This document shows, piece by piece, positions 37,143 to 46,620 of a stretch of 64,000 nt of DNA (the stretch's first letter is position 1; every line of letters starts with the position of its first letter). The position numbers were made by a program, and so were the translations under genes. This DNA comes from Treponema denticola (GTDB lineage: Bacteria > Spirochaetota > Spirochaetia > Treponematales > Treponemataceae), in NCBI RefSeq assembly GCF_024181405.1, contig NZ_CP051302.1, positions 1,612,001 to 1,676,000 of the forward strand. The letters run 5' to 3'. The notes below the pieces were generated by a model. The model had not been told where the DNA came from, did not search any database, and saw only the letters and a list, made by a program, of their open reading frames with translations.

Positions 37143-38933
37143 TTAAAACTCATCAAGCTTGCGTAAATTTGCATAGATGCCGTTTAAACTTAAAAGCTCC
37201 TCGTGAGTGCCGCTTTCCATAATGCCCTCATCGGTAACCACCAAAATCCTATCGGCATTTCTTATTGTAGAAAGACGATGGGCTATAACTATTGTAGTCC
37301 TCTCCTCAGAAAGTTCCTCAATTGCCTTTTGAATTAAAATTTCGTTTTCTGTATCGAGGGCTGAAGTCGCTTCATCCAAAATCAAAATCGGAGGATTTTT
37401 TAAAAAGACTCTGGCAATGGAAATTCTTTGCTTTTGACCGCCTGAAAGCATAACGCCCCGCTCTCCCACATAGGAATCATAGCCTGCTTCCAAACTCATA
37501 ATAAAATCATGAATGTGAGCATTTTTAGCGGCTTCAATAATTTCCTCATCGGAAGCCTCAGGCTTACCGTAGGCTATATTTTCTTTTATGGTTCCGCCGA
37601 AAAGATAAACATCCTGCTGTACAATTCCGATATTTTCCCTCAATGACTTTAATGTTAAGTCCCGAACATCCTTACCGTCTATGCTTATCTTTCCGTTTAT
37701 TACATCATAAAAGCGGGGAAGAAGAGAACAAATAGTAGTCTTTCCGCCGCCTGAAGGGCCTACAAGAGCAAGGGTTTTTCCTGCAGGAATATCGATGGAA
37801 ATATTTTTTAAGATTGTTGTAGTTTCATTGTAGCTGAAATCTACATTTTCGTATTTTATATTTCCTTTTACATCCTTTAGCTCGACGGCATCTTCTTTTT
37901 CGGTAATGTCCGGAGCCGTTTCGACAACCTGTAAAAAGCGCTTAAAACCGGCGGCTCCTTTTTGAAACATCTCGGTAAAATTAATAAGCACATTTATAGG
38001 AGCGATATAAATATTTATGTACAAAACATAGATGGTCAAATCGGGAATAGTCAATTCATTTCTTGCAACAAAAAAGCTTCCGGCTAAAACCGTTACGATA
38101 AAAAACAAGCCCTGTAAAAGACCGTTTACGCCGACAAACTGCCCCATCTGCCTGTAGTTTAAATATTTGGAATGAACAAAGGCCTCGTTTGCTATATCGA
38201 ATTTTTTGCTTTCCAATTCTTCGTTTGCAAAGGACTGTACCACCCTTATTCCCGAAAGGGTATCCTGCACTTGGGAATTTATTCCGGCTATGGTTTTACG
38301 GTTGAGCATAAAGATTTTACGCATCTTTTTATTTTGAAAAAAAGTAAAGATGAACATAAGGGAGGTAACCGAAGCCAAAATAAGGGTAAGCCTTACATTG
38401 ATAAAACAAAGGAGCGAAAAAGAACCTATTATTTTTAAAAAAGAAATAAAAAGGTTCTCGGGGCCGTGGTGTGCCAGCTCCGATATATCGAAAAGGTCTG
38501 AAACAATCCGCGAAATCATGTCTCCCGTTTTGTTTTTATCGTAATATGAAAAGGAAAGACGCTGCATGTGGTTAAAAAGGTCATTCCTCATATCCCTTTC
38601 CATGCGGGCACCCATTATATGGCCCCATGAGGTTATAAAATATTGGGTAAAGTATCTTATTATATAAAGCACCAAAAGAATCGCCGCAATTATAAGTCCA
38701 AGGTAGATAATCGCCGAGGCTTGCACATCAAAGCCGAAAATAGTCTTATCCGAAAAGGGCAAAAGCCCGCCGCTTCTTATTTTTGGAATTACCCTTGTTA
38801 AGTATCTTATCACTTGGGGAAAAACCAAGTCCACCGCAGACACCAAAAGGGCACAAAAAAGATCAAAGAAGAATAAGAATTTATAAGGCTTGTAATAGGC
38901 CGCAAATTTTAAGAAGGTGCTTTTTTTATGCAT
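37143..38933 (-). CDS. MsbA-like ABC exporter (fused permease and ATPase)
   Basis: This 596-residue half-transporter has six membrane segments (residues about 1-320, with ITSWGHIMGARMERDMRNDLF as the ABC type 1 membrane domain) and an ATPase with GPSGGGKTTICSLLPR, the Q-loop IVQQDVYLFGG, the signature LSGGQKQRISIAR, Walker B ILILDEATSALD and IAHRLSTIR. It should dimerise to export a lipid, drug or peptide. Its promoter ends 7 nt before the ATG, with no Shine-Dalgarno site. Confidence 0.92.
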   Translation of the reverse strand: MHKKSTFLKFAAYYKPYKFLFFFDLFCALLVSAVDLVFPQVIRYLTRVIPKIRSGGLLPFSDKTIFGFDVQASAIIYLGLIIAAILLVLYIIRYFTQYFITSWGHIMGARMERDMRNDLFNHMQRLSFSYYDKNKTGDMISRIVSDLFDISELAHHGPENLFISFLKIIGSFSLLCFINVRLTLILASVTSLMFIFTFFQNKKMRKIFMLNRKTIAGINSQVQDTLSGIRVVQSFANEELESKKFDIANEAFVHSKYLNYRQMGQFVGVNGLLQGLFFIVTVLAGSFFVARNELTIPDLTIYVLYINIYIAPINVLINFTEMFQKGAAGFKRFLQVVETAPDITEKEDAVELKDVKGNIKYENVDFSYNETTTILKNISIDIPAGKTLALVGPSGGGKTTICSLLPRFYDVINGKISIDGKDVRDLTLKSLRENIGIVQQDVYLFGGTIKENIAYGKPEASDEEIIEAAKNAHIHDFIMSLEAGYDSYVGERGVMLSGGQKQRISIARVFLKNPPILILDEATSALDTENEILIQKAIEELSEERTTIVIAHRLSTIRNADRILVVTDEGIMESGTHEELLSLNGIYANLRKLDEF

Positions 38934-38940
38934 GTTTTCG

Positions 38941-38969
38941 ATAATATATGATAATCAAAAAAAAGTAAA
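38941..38969 (-). promoter_or_regulatory. Probable promoter of the ABC exporter, leaderless
   Basis: On the complement TTTACT (38964-38969) and TATTAT (38941-38946) are 17 bp apart and 7 nt before the ATG. The -35 is weak. Confidence 0.4.
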
Positions 38970-39045
38970 TAGGCATTTTAAAAGGCCGTGTTTAATTTAA
39001 CCGCAATGGGCGCAAAGGGCGCGAAGATTTTTTTTAATTTACAAT

Positions 39046-39084
39046 ATGAAACCTCTAAAAACTTTAATTTTTTAGAGGTTTCAT
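39046..39084 (-). terminator. Terminator hairpin after the MCP gene
   Basis: A 16-bp stem (ATGAAACCTCTAAAAA / TTTTTAGAGGTTTCAT) with a 7-nt loop lies just past the MCP stop codon. Its arms share the core CCTCTAAAAA with the hairpin at 33174, which suggests a recurrent terminator design. Confidence 0.65.
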
Positions 39085-39110
39085 TTGATTTTAATTTGAG
39101 ATGCATTCTC

Positions 39111-41210
39111 TTAAATCTTAAACTTTTTAACCTCATTTGCCAGGTTTTCAATGCTTATCTTATTTTTTTGAGTAATTTCGTTTACTTCCTGTACAGCATT
39201 GTTTATCTCGATAACGCCGGCAGCCATTTCGTTCATTCCGTCGGTAATAACCCGTGTAAGACCGTCCAGCTTTTGCATTTCTTCGGCAGTTTGCTCGCCG
39301 CCCCTTAACATTTCGGCGGAACCTTCTTTTACTTCTACCGTTACGGCATTGATGTCGCGGATAGCGGCAAGCACTTCTTTACTGCCGTTTTCCTGTTCTC
39401 TCATCGCTTCGGTTAAAGTATTACTCATCGTTTTTACTTCTTCGGAAAGCGAGAAGATGGTATTAAACTTTTCTTCAACGGTTTTGGAAGAAGACGACAA
39501 GATTTCAATTTCGTTGCTTAAGGTTTTTAATACGGCGGTAATGGTCTTACCTTGAGCAGCGGAATCCTCAGCAAGTTTTCTTATTTCATCGGCGACTACA
39601 GCAAAACCTTTTCCGGCTTCGCCTGCGTGGGCGGCCTCAATTGCGGCATTCATCGCAAGGAGGTTTGTCTGGCTTGCAATGTGCTGAATAACACTTGAAG
39701 CTTCCAAAAGGCTGCCCGATTCTTCGGCTATTTTTTGCGTAATCGTATTCGAGTTTAAAACGGTATCTTTTCCGTCGGCTGTTGCCGTTGCAAGATTTTT
39801 AATGGCATCGTCGCTTTTTTCAAGGGTTTGAGTAATTGAGCCGATGTTTGCAACCATCTCTTCCACCGAAGCAGAAGAACGGGCAACGCTGGATGCCTGA
39901 AGTTCTATTCTCTCATCAAGTTTTTTTATCGTATTGATAATTTCTTCTACGGTTGCCGATGTCTGGCTGACACTTGCCGCCTGCGTAATAGCTTGCTGCT
40001 TAATACCTTCAACGTTTGCACTTATTTGGTTTACTGCGCTTGCAGTCTCCGTCATGTTGCCTGCAAGCTCGTCACCAATATTCTGCATTGTTCCGGCATT
40101 TAAATCAACAGATTTAATGGAAAGACGTATTTTTTCGATTGTTTCGTTAAAATATTCCGACAGCTGAGTAACCTCATCGTTTCCGATAAGAGGAAGCTGA
40201 ACGGTTAGGTCGCCTTCGCCTTGGGCAATATCCCTAAGAACATTTACGGCAGTCTTAACGGGACCTACCATTTTTGTAGAAATAATAAATGAAATAATTA
40301 TTGTTACAAGCAATATTATAATAACTGAAATTATGATTGCGCGGGTCAGCGTGTTAAGCGAAATTAAGAATTCGTTTACAGGAGCCCGTATAACGATAGT
40401 CCATCCGTTCCTTTCCATTTTTGCATAAGCGCCGATATTTTTTTCTCCGTCAAGCGTATAATAACCTACTCCGGGATCTTCGTCCCGCAAGGCTTTTTTC
40501 TGAAATTCCGCTACCGATTTCAATTCGGCATCTTTTTCAGCAAGTTTTTGATAATTGACAAAACCGGAAACAAGCTTATTGTCTCTATGTGCAATAATGG
40601 TACCGTCTTTACCCATCATGTAGCAGTAACCTGTTTTACCTATAACAAGATCTTTAATATCTTCCGACAAAATCAGCCCTTGAAGCCCTGCACATATAAC
40701 TCCCGAAATTTCACCGTCTTTGTTGTAAATAGGCAAAGAAAAAACGACGTGAATCTTACCTGTGTCCGGAGAAAGATAGGGCTCCGAAATAAAATATTTT
40801 CCTTCAAGAGCCGTCTTATACCAATGTCTGTCTGCAACCGAAACTACTCTTCCGTCCATATAATAAGTATTGCCGTTTAAGTCGCATATATTTAAAAAAG
40901 CACCGCCATTGTCTGAGGAGAGCTCCTGCTGCAGCCGTGCGGATTTTTGAGGATACGACAAACTATCGTCATTTAAATCGGGAATACGGGCAACGCCTCT
41001 TAAATACTCAAAATCGACATCTATTATGCTTTCCACAAGGATAGCAATATCGGCAGCCTTATCCGTTAAGCGTTCTTCGACATCTTTAATCATTGTCTTT
41101 CTAAAGGTATACCATGATACGGAGCCCTGTATAACTCCGCCCAATATAATCAATAATCCGAAAACAATCAATAATTTTTTTCGTAGTGAGAAATGCTTTT
41201 TATTTTTCAT
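39111..41210 (-). CDS. Methyl-accepting chemotaxis protein with Cache sensor
   Basis: The start at 41210 has AGAGG 5 nt upstream. The 699-residue protein has a first membrane segment near residues 12-33, a double-Cache periplasmic sensor (about 35-285, with [18 protein letters not shown] and [25 protein letters not shown]), a second segment (about 290-313), a HAMP domain and a signalling coiled coil with the hairpin tip [20 protein letters not shown] and [10 protein letters not shown]. The Cache pocket sequence ([13 protein letters not shown], DP) resembles amino-acid sensors, but the ligand is not determinable. It should send signals to CheA via CheW. Confidence 0.95.
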   Translation of the reverse strand: MKNKKHFSLRKKLLIVFGLLIILGGVIQGSVSWYTFRKTMIKDVEERLTDKAADIAILVESIIDVDFEYLRGVARIPDLNDDSLSYPQKSARLQQELSSDNGGAFLNICDLNGNTYYMDGRVVSVADRHWYKTALEGKYFISEPYLSPDTGKIHVVFSLPIYNKDGEISGVICAGLQGLILSEDIKDLVIGKTGYCYMMGKDGTIIAHRDNKLVSGFVNYQKLAEKDAELKSVAEFQKKALRDEDPGVGYYTLDGEKNIGAYAKMERNGWTIVIRAPVNEFLISLNTLTRAIIISVIIILLVTIIISFIISTKMVGPVKTAVNVLRDIAQGEGDLTVQLPLIGNDEVTQLSEYFNETIEKIRLSIKSVDLNAGTMQNIGDELAGNMTETASAVNQISANVEGIKQQAITQAASVSQTSATVEEIINTIKKLDERIELQASSVARSSASVEEMVANIGSITQTLEKSDDAIKNLATATADGKDTVLNSNTITQKIAEESGSLLEASSVIQHIASQTNLLAMNAAIEAAHAGEAGKGFAVVADEIRKLAEDSAAQGKTITAVLKTLSNEIEILSSSSKTVEEKFNTIFSLSEEVKTMSNTLTEAMREQENGSKEVLAAIRDINAVTVEVKEGSAEMLRGGEQTAEEMQKLDGLTRVITDGMNEMAAGVIEINNAVQEVNEITQKNKISIENLANEVKKFKI

Positions 41211-41310
41211 ATGACCTCTATATCTCATTCAATTTTTTAATGATTTAAATATATACAAAAATATAAAATGTATCAATATATCCAATATCCCTTTATTAAA
41301 AAAATAGCAG

Positions 41311-41895
41311 TTAAGAACCCTCTATAAATCTTGAAATTGAAAAAAGAGCCCTGCCCCTATGCGAAATGGAATTTTTTTGTTCAGAAGTAAGTTCGGCAAA
41401 GGTTTTGCCGAACTTTTCTACAAAGAATATGGGATCGTAGCCGAAGCCGCCCGAACCCGAAGGAGCTTCGATTATATGACCTTCACATGTTTCCTGCACC
41501 GAATAAAAACGGTTTTCGTCCAAAAGAAAAACCATGCAGCAAGCAAAACGGGCACTTCGGTCTTTTACGCCTTTTAATTCTGAAAGGACCTTGTTAATAC
41601 CTGCTTCAGCCGAAACATGCTCTCCTTCAATAGAACCGTATCGTGCGGAATGAATACCGGGAGCTCCGTTTAAAAAGTCGACACAAAGACCGGAATCATC
41701 TGCAAGAACAGGAGCTTTTACAATATCGTAAAGAGCCTTTGCCTTTATCATAGCATTTTCAAAAAAAGTACTTCCCGTTTCTTCAGGATCAAATTCTATG
41801 CCCTCGTCTTTAGGCAAAACGATCGTATGAGACGGAAGAAGCTCCTGCACTTCCCTTTTTTTGTTTACATTTCCCGATGCCAGATATATTTTCAT
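41311..41895 (-). CDS. rdgB: dITP/XTP pyrophosphatase (RdgB/HAM1)
   Basis: This 194-residue protein has the Ham1 core: YLASGNVNKKREVQELL, the acidic ENAMIKAKA segment, VLADDSGLCVDFLNGAPGIHSARYG and SGGFGYDPIFF, with SHRGRAL near the end. It removes non-canonical purine nucleoside triphosphates. Its 5' end overlaps 86 nt of the gene upstream in another frame. A promoter inside that gene is only 7 nt from the ATG, without a Shine-Dalgarno, so it may be transcribed alone as a leaderless mRNA. Confidence 0.95.
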   Translation of the reverse strand: MKIYLASGNVNKKREVQELLPSHTIVLPKDEGIEFDPEETGSTFFENAMIKAKALYDIVKAPVLADDSGLCVDFLNGAPGIHSARYGSIEGEHVSAEAGINKVLSELKGVKDRSARFACCMVFLLDENRFYSVQETCEGHIIEAPSGSGGFGYDPIFFVEKFGKTFAELTSEQKNSISHRGRALFSISRFIEGS

Positions 41896-42838
41896 GCTGT
41901 TGAGTATACCAAATTTTTAAACTCTTTGCAATATTTTTGTCGATTGTACCCTTATATACATTTATATACTTTCCTATATCGGTACTGCTTGGAGCCTTTA
42001 TCTGCCTTCGATTTATTTTTTTTGTTTTATCCCATAAATGACGGTTATGTTTTAGTGAAAAACAAATCTTTTTAAGCTGACTTCTTGTATTATAAGTATT
42101 AAGTAAAAGGTATTTAAAAAGCTGAGCCTTTATGTAATACCTGTTTCTATTACCGACACAATAGCTTATTTTTTCGTAACGGTTAAAACAGGCAGCCTTT
42201 AAATCATGAAGAATCGAACATAAAAACCATGAATCCATTTTAATTTCGGCAGCTATTTTATCGATCAAATCATCATCAAGAAAAAAACAAGCCTTGCACG
42301 CAAGCAAGAAAATTCGTCTATGGTTACAAGGCATACTAAAATAAAGCTCTCTCATATGTATCGATTCTTTTGAGAAATTTTTGTCATCCTTCAAACTCAA
42401 ATGCCCTGTTTTTACATTGCAGTATTCAGGTTCAGACTCGGCCACATAAAAATTAAAATTTTCCTCTAAATCATACTCTCCCATAAGATACTCCCATCTT
42501 GCTCCTTCTTGATCGGCAAGAACGGTATCATTTATCTCGTGCCTTACGGTTTTGCATTTAAACGTTAAATAATAAAAACGAATATGATTTGTTAAATAAG
42601 TATAAAAACTTGACAGTGAAGAATTATAATTTTCCAAAATTCTAGGAAGCTTATAATAAAATTTGAGTAAAAAATCACTGCGTAAATCTTCGTCCGCAAA
42701 ATACACACCGAAACTTTCCAAATTGACATAAATCATCTCAAAGATAGACATTAAAACTTTTTGTCGTCTTGAAGGATTTGTCTTATCGGTATTGTAGGCC
42801 TTGACAAATTCCTCTCCTTTTTCTAAACTGAAATTCAC
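41810..42838 (-). CDS. Divergent sigma-70-like protein (tentative)
   Basis: The GTG start at 42838 has AAGGAG 6 nt upstream and is preferred over an ATG at 42856 that overlaps this site. The 342-residue protein is unannotated in my memory, but residues about 20-90 fit sigma region 2 (DEDLRSDFLLKFYYKLPRIL, then FYTYLTNHIRFYYLTF), and residues about 160-215 resemble region 4 (MRELYFSMPCNHRRIFLLAC, DLIDKIAAEIKMDSWFLCS). The C-terminus is basic (KTKKINRRQIKAP). It has no membrane segment and overlaps rdgB by 86 nt. The sigma assignment needs a profile search. Confidence 0.6.
   Translation of the reverse strand: MNFSLEKGEEFVKAYNTDKTNPSRRQKVLMSIFEMIYVNLESFGVYFADEDLRSDFLLKFYYKLPRILENYNSSLSSFYTYLTNHIRFYYLTFKCKTVRHEINDTVLADQEGARWEYLMGEYDLEENFNFYVAESEPEYCNVKTGHLSLKDDKNFSKESIHMRELYFSMPCNHRRIFLLACKACFFLDDDLIDKIAAEIKMDSWFLCSILHDLKAACFNRYEKISYCVGNRNRYYIKAQLFKYLLLNTYNTRSQLKKICFSLKHNRHLWDKTKKINRRQIKAPSSTDIGKYINVYKGTIDKNIAKSLKIWYTQQHENISGIGKCKQKKGSAGASSVSYDRFA
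41903..41931 (-). promoter_or_regulatory. Promoter of rdgB inside the upstream gene, leaderless
   Basis: TTGCAA (41926-41931) and extended TGGTATACT (core 41903-41908) are 17 bp apart on the complement; the start is expected within one base of the ATG at 41895. Confidence 0.5.
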
Positions 42839-43080
42839 TTTTATCTCCTTTAACATTATATGTTTTATGGAAGCAAAAAGAGTGCAAAACAGCAGCTTGA
42901 AAAAAGCTTATTAGTTTGGATATTTTTTAGTTTTTATAATCTTGAAAAATGAGTTTTTCAATTTTTTTATAAGAGCTTAAAAAATTATCAATAAAAAAAT
43001 GAGATTTTCCATAAAAAGACTGAGCTTATCGGTCTTCAAAACACAAAAAATGCCGATAATCAAAAGCGGAGAAGAAAATT

Positions 43081-43956
43081 ATGATAAGAAAACAAGCAGA
43101 AAAGGAATCCCGTACAGGAAGTATAACTTTTTACTCAAAGGAACAAGTACAGTGCCCCGTGTGCAGTACAAAATTTAAAAGAGAAGAACTGCACTCAGGC
43201 GGAGGACGCTTAATCGCCGGAGACCTTACCGATGAATTACGCAGACTTTATGAACCTTCGGCAAAATACGGAGAAATATTTCCTACAGTGTACAATTTAA
43301 CGGTCTGTCACAAATGTCTTTATACAGCCTTTCCGCAAGATTTTGCCATTCCTTCACGTCCGGTCATCGAAAAACTTTTTGAAAATACCGAAGCAAGGTA
43401 TGAGGCGATAAAAGGTCTTTTCCATAATGTTGATTTTACAAAATCCCGTGGTTTAAATGAAGGAGCAGCCTCATATTACCTTGCCATTTTATGTTACGAG
43501 CTTTTTGAAGAAAAATTTTCGCCCACGATAAAACAGGCTATCTGTGCCATAAGAGCGGCATGGCTCTTTGACGAACTTGGGAAAAAATACCCTGAAGAAA
43601 ATTATAAATATGTTTCAGACCTTTTTTATCGAAAGGCAACCTTTCTTTACCGCCGTGCTCTTGAATTGGAATCGACAGGAACGGAAATAATTGCAGGCTT
43701 AAAATCTTTCGGCCCTGATGTAGATAAAAACTACGGTTATGACGGTATAATCTATCTTTCAGCCCTCCTTGAATATAAATACGGCCAAAAGATCGACATG
43801 GACATGCGCCTAAAACGCTTGGATTATCACAAATTTGCCCTTGCAAAAATGTTCGGTCTAGGAAAATCAAGTAAAAATAAGCCGGGGCCGATTTTGGAAG
43901 CGGCAAGAAGCCTTTACGATACTCTCAAGGTAGAGCTAAAGGATGTAGAAGATTAA
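43081..43956 (+). CDS. DUF2225 protein with zinc-ribbon cysteines
   Basis: This 291-residue protein has two CxxC pairs (CPVCSTKF and CHKCLYTAF) that should bind zinc in the N-terminal 90 residues, followed by an alpha-helical, TPR-like region (ICAIRAAWLFDELGKKYPEE, LFYRKATFLYRRALELE) to the end. DUF2225 has no known function. It ends on the TruA start codon (TAATG). GGAG lies 9 nt before the ATG. An AT-rich 240-bp gap before it holds no gene. Confidence 0.85.
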   Translation: MIRKQAEKESRTGSITFYSKEQVQCPVCSTKFKREELHSGGGRLIAGDLTDELRRLYEPSAKYGEIFPTVYNLTVCHKCLYTAFPQDFAIPSRPVIEKLFENTEARYEAIKGLFHNVDFTKSRGLNEGAASYYLAILCYELFEEKFSPTIKQAICAIRAAWLFDELGKKYPEENYKYVSDLFYRKATFLYRRALELESTGTEIIAGLKSFGPDVDKNYGYDGIIYLSALLEYKYGQKIDMDMRLKRLDYHKFALAKMFGLGKSSKNKPGPILEAARSLYDTLKVELKDVED

Positions 43957-44762
43957 TGGAAATCTCGCAAAATCAAAAAAATATCCTCCTTACCCTATCC
44001 TATGACGGTACGAATTTTTGCGGATGGCAAAAACAAACCAAGGAAGGAGCCGAAACCTTCCGGACGGTTCAAGGAGAATTGGAAAAAGCCTTAACCAAAA
44101 TTCATAAACATCCTATAGAAACAAACGGCTCAGGACGCACGGATTCAGGTGTACACGCAGCCCGCCAAGCCGTAAACTTTTTTTGCGATATAAAAAGCAT
44201 GAGGGCCTCAAATTTTTTACCGGCACTTAACTCAATCCTGCCTAAGGATATAAGGGTGATGGATGCAGCTGAAGTGTCCCCCCTCTTGCATGCACGCTTT
44301 AATGCTCTTTCAAGAACCTATCGCTATAAGATCAAATGCAGTAAAACAATCTTTGCCCACGAGCAGCCCTATACTTGGCACATAAGAAGATACCCCGACA
44401 TAGCCGCCTTAAACGAAATGGCCTCCTGCCTTTCAGGAGAATTGGATTGTACCGCTTTTTCTGCAGCCGGAGATCAAAGTATAAGTAAATCCCGCTATAT
44501 CAAAAAGGCGGTCTTTTTTATCGAAAACGATTATCTTATTTTTGAAATTTGTGCAAATGCCTTTTTATGGAAGATGGTACGCTCAATAGTAGGAACTCTT
44601 TTGCATTTAGACGAAATCGGAGCTTCCAAAAAAGATTTTAAAGATATCTTAGAATCAAAGATGAGGGAAAAGGCAGGCCCCACAGCACCGCCCCAAGGCC
44701 TTTTTTTATGGTCGATAGAATATCCTGAAGACCTGCTTAAAGCACCTCCGGAAACCTTTTAA
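43956..44762 (+). CDS. truA: tRNA pseudouridine(38-40) synthase TruA
   Basis: This 268-residue protein has the TruA fold: LTLSYDGTNFCGWQKQ, VQGELEKALTKIHKHPI, and the catalytic Asp in GSGRTDSGVHAARQAVNFF. LPKDIRVMDAAEVSPLLHARFNALSRTYRYKI and ANAFLWKMVRSIVGTLLHL are later landmarks. It isomerises uridines in the anticodon stem-loop. It is translationally coupled to the DUF2225 gene. Confidence 0.96.
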   Translation: MEISQNQKNILLTLSYDGTNFCGWQKQTKEGAETFRTVQGELEKALTKIHKHPIETNGSGRTDSGVHAARQAVNFFCDIKSMRASNFLPALNSILPKDIRVMDAAEVSPLLHARFNALSRTYRYKIKCSKTIFAHEQPYTWHIRRYPDIAALNEMASCLSGELDCTAFSAAGDQSISKSRYIKKAVFFIENDYLIFEICANAFLWKMVRSIVGTLLHLDEIGASKKDFKDILESKMREKAGPTAPPQGLFLWSIEYPEDLLKAPPETF

Positions 44763-44774
44763 TGGACAGTAAAC

Positions 44775-45455
44775 TTAATTACTCTTAAAGCGGTCATATC
44801 TGCTTACCGCATTAGAAATAACAAAAAACACAATAACTATTCCGAAGATTACAAAATAAGAGCCTATGGAAAAAAACATATTATATAGGCCGTGTATACC
44901 CCAAGTAAAAAGAAAAGGCTTTATAATATTCCTCGTCTTTTGCACCATGCTTATTTCAAGATAGTATACACCCAAACACGCATGTAAGATATTTGAAGTA
45001 AAAGATCTAAGCCAGATTGCTTCCGGATAACGTATTGCATAAGCAAGATTCTCAAAGGAGGCAAAAATTAAGCCGTAAAACACCGATAAAAGCATTAGGA
45101 TTCTTATGTTCGCCCTCGTTTGAGCCGGAGTAATCTCATCCATATTTTTCATCTTATCCGACCAAAGCAATTTTACAAAAATAGAAAAAAGAAGTGCCTT
45201 AACGGTTTCTTCCGGCAGAGAAGAATGAATAAAACAGTCAAAAAGAATGCCGTGAGCATATCCCGTAGTTTTTACAAAATCCTGAGACAAAAAGTATACG
45301 ATAGTCTGCATTAAAATCGAAATAAGGACTGCAAAAAATGAAAACAAAAAAATATATAATAATGGTTTAACCGATAAATTTTCTTTTCTTATAATAATAA
45401 AAGCCCAAATAATTGAAAGTGCAAAAGAAAGAAACATGAGTGCTGCAATCTGCAT
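44775..45455 (-). CDS. PrsW-like intramembrane protease
   Basis: The start at 45455 (226 residues) lies 7 nt after a TATGCT -10 with a TTGAAT -35 at 17 bp; longer in-frame starts (ATG 45467, TTG 45506) overlap that promoter and lack a ribosome-binding site. The protein has about seven membrane segments and the PrsW-type active-site features EETVK, FASFENLAYA and HACLGVYY, with HGLYNMF near the end. In the family these cut anti-sigma factors within the membrane. The substrate is unknown, and it is convergent with truA. Confidence 0.75.
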   Translation of the reverse strand: MQIAALMFLSFALSIIWAFIIIRKENLSVKPLLYIFLFSFFAVLISILMQTIVYFLSQDFVKTTGYAHGILFDCFIHSSLPEETVKALLFSIFVKLLWSDKMKNMDEITPAQTRANIRILMLLSVFYGLIFASFENLAYAIRYPEAIWLRSFTSNILHACLGVYYLEISMVQKTRNIIKPFLFTWGIHGLYNMFFSIGSYFVIFGIVIVFFVISNAVSRYDRFKSN

Positions 45456-45462
45456 ATTTGTA

Positions 45463-45491
45463 AGCATACATTGAAAAAGAATTAAATTCAA
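45463..45491 (-). promoter_or_regulatory. Promoter of the PrsW-like gene, predicted leaderless
   Basis: On the complement TTGAAT (45486-45491) and TATGCT (45463-45468) are 17 bp apart. The ATG at 45455 lies 7 nt after the -10. Confidence 0.45.
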
Positions 45492-45559
45492 GAGGTTTAA
45501 CGACAAGGTCTTTATTTTGAAAGAAAAATGCCTTATAATATTTACATGGGGTTAAGACT

Positions 45560-46315
45560 ATGGATAAAGAAAAAAACGATTATGACAAACTTTTTTCGGA
45601 AATTACAAAAGCAAGGCACCTCGTAGCCTTCACGGGAGCCGGAATAAGCACCCTTGCAGGAATCAAGGACTTTAGGGGAAAAGACGGCCTTTATAAACAA
45701 CCGAACACGGAGAAAATGTTCGATATAGATGTCTTTTATCGGGATCCTTCGGTTTATTACGGGATGGCCAAGGAATTTATATACGGATTGGAAGAAAAGC
45801 AGCCTGCAATCGTGCATACCGTCCTTGCCGACCTTGAAAAAAGGGGCATCCTAAAAGCCGTAATAACCCAAAACATTGATTTACTCCATCAAAAGGCGGG
45901 AAGCAAAAATGTAATTGAGGTACACGGCTCTCCATCGGTTCACTATTGCACAAGCTGCTCCTACACCGAAACCTTTGAGGAAACCGCAAAGACAGCTAAA
46001 ACGGGAGAAGTACCAAGGTGCCCTAAGTGCGGAAGCCCTATAAAACCGGCAATAACTTTTTTTGGAGAAGCCCTTCCCCAAAAAGCCCTGATGAAGGCAG
46101 AAACGGAAGCTTCCAAGTCGGATTTTATGCTGGTTTTAGGTACAAGTCTTTTGGTTTATCCTGTAGCAGCTCTTCCGGCTTATACTTTAAGAAACGGAGG
46201 TAAGATAGCGATAGTAAACAATCAGCCTACCCAATTTGACTCCTATACGGACCTTTTATTTGAAGATTTGGAAGAAACTTTCGAAGAAATAGACAAAAGA
46301 TTAAAGAAAATTTAA
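45560..46315 (+). CDS. cobB: SIR2 family NAD-dependent protein deacylase
   Basis: This 251-residue sirtuin has the NAD site [44 protein letters not shown] with the catalytic His, a zinc-binding pair CTSCSYT and [10 protein letters not shown], then TFFGEALP and [11 protein letters not shown]. It removes acyl groups from lysines using NAD. A GGGG site precedes the ATG, and a -10 (TATAAT, 45534-45539) lies just upstream with a weak -35. Confidence 0.92.
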   Translation: MDKEKNDYDKLFSEITKARHLVAFTGAGISTLAGIKDFRGKDGLYKQPNTEKMFDIDVFYRDPSVYYGMAKEFIYGLEEKQPAIVHTVLADLEKRGILKAVITQNIDLLHQKAGSKNVIEVHGSPSVHYCTSCSYTETFEETAKTAKTGEVPRCPKCGSPIKPAITFFGEALPQKALMKAETEASKSDFMLVLGTSLLVYPVAALPAYTLRNGGKIAIVNNQPTQFDSYTDLLFEDLEETFEEIDKRLKKI

Positions 46316-46333
46316 TTTTTTATTCAAATTCAC

Positions 46334-46493
46334 TTGACAAAAAAGTAAGAATATGGTAACTTACATTCAGGCACAGATTGCGGGTAATTATCCTAAATTA
46401 CCTGCGTAAAGCGTTCATAAAAGTATTTATATGTGAATGGTTTATACTCTATTTTAATCGCTCCGGTCCGCATACTCCCGGGGCGATTTTTTT
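46334..46493 (+). ncRNA. Candidate structured RNA with terminator, class unknown
   Basis: TTGACA (46334-46339) has a weak TAACTT -10 at 17 bp (46357-46362). The predicted transcript (from about 46369) contains a perfect 10-bp hairpin GCGGGTAATT/AATTACCTGC (46380-46405, one G-U), a CATTCA/TGAATG long-range pairing (46364-46369 with 46434-46439) and a terminator stem ATCGCTCCGG/CCGGGGCGAT (46457-46487, one G-U) with seven T. It fills a 300-bp gap without genes of clear origin. A following short ORF (46433-46642, GTG) overlaps the terminator and is judged spurious. It could be a standalone RNA or a leader of the HDOD gene. No known class was matched. Confidence 0.6.
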
Positions 46494-46620
46494 ATATTAT
46501 AGTGCAAAACAAGCATTCAAGATTTAAGGCTTTAATGCCGATAACTAAACTGAAAAAGATTTACAGTAAATTACTAAAAAGGTATTTATTTTTTTTTATT
46601 TATGTGTTAGGATGTGTCTC

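Noticed and set aside
39001..39026. GC-rich 'CGCAATGGGCGCAAAGGGCGCGAAG' type segment, resembling part of 22569-22580
   Set aside because: Similarity between the two places is short and degenerate; not enough to call a repeat family.
42857..43080. Possible small gene or RNA in the AT-rich gap before the DUF2225 gene
   Set aside because: Only AT-rich sequence with possible promoter hexamers was found; no ORF with a Shine-Dalgarno or stable hairpin with T run.
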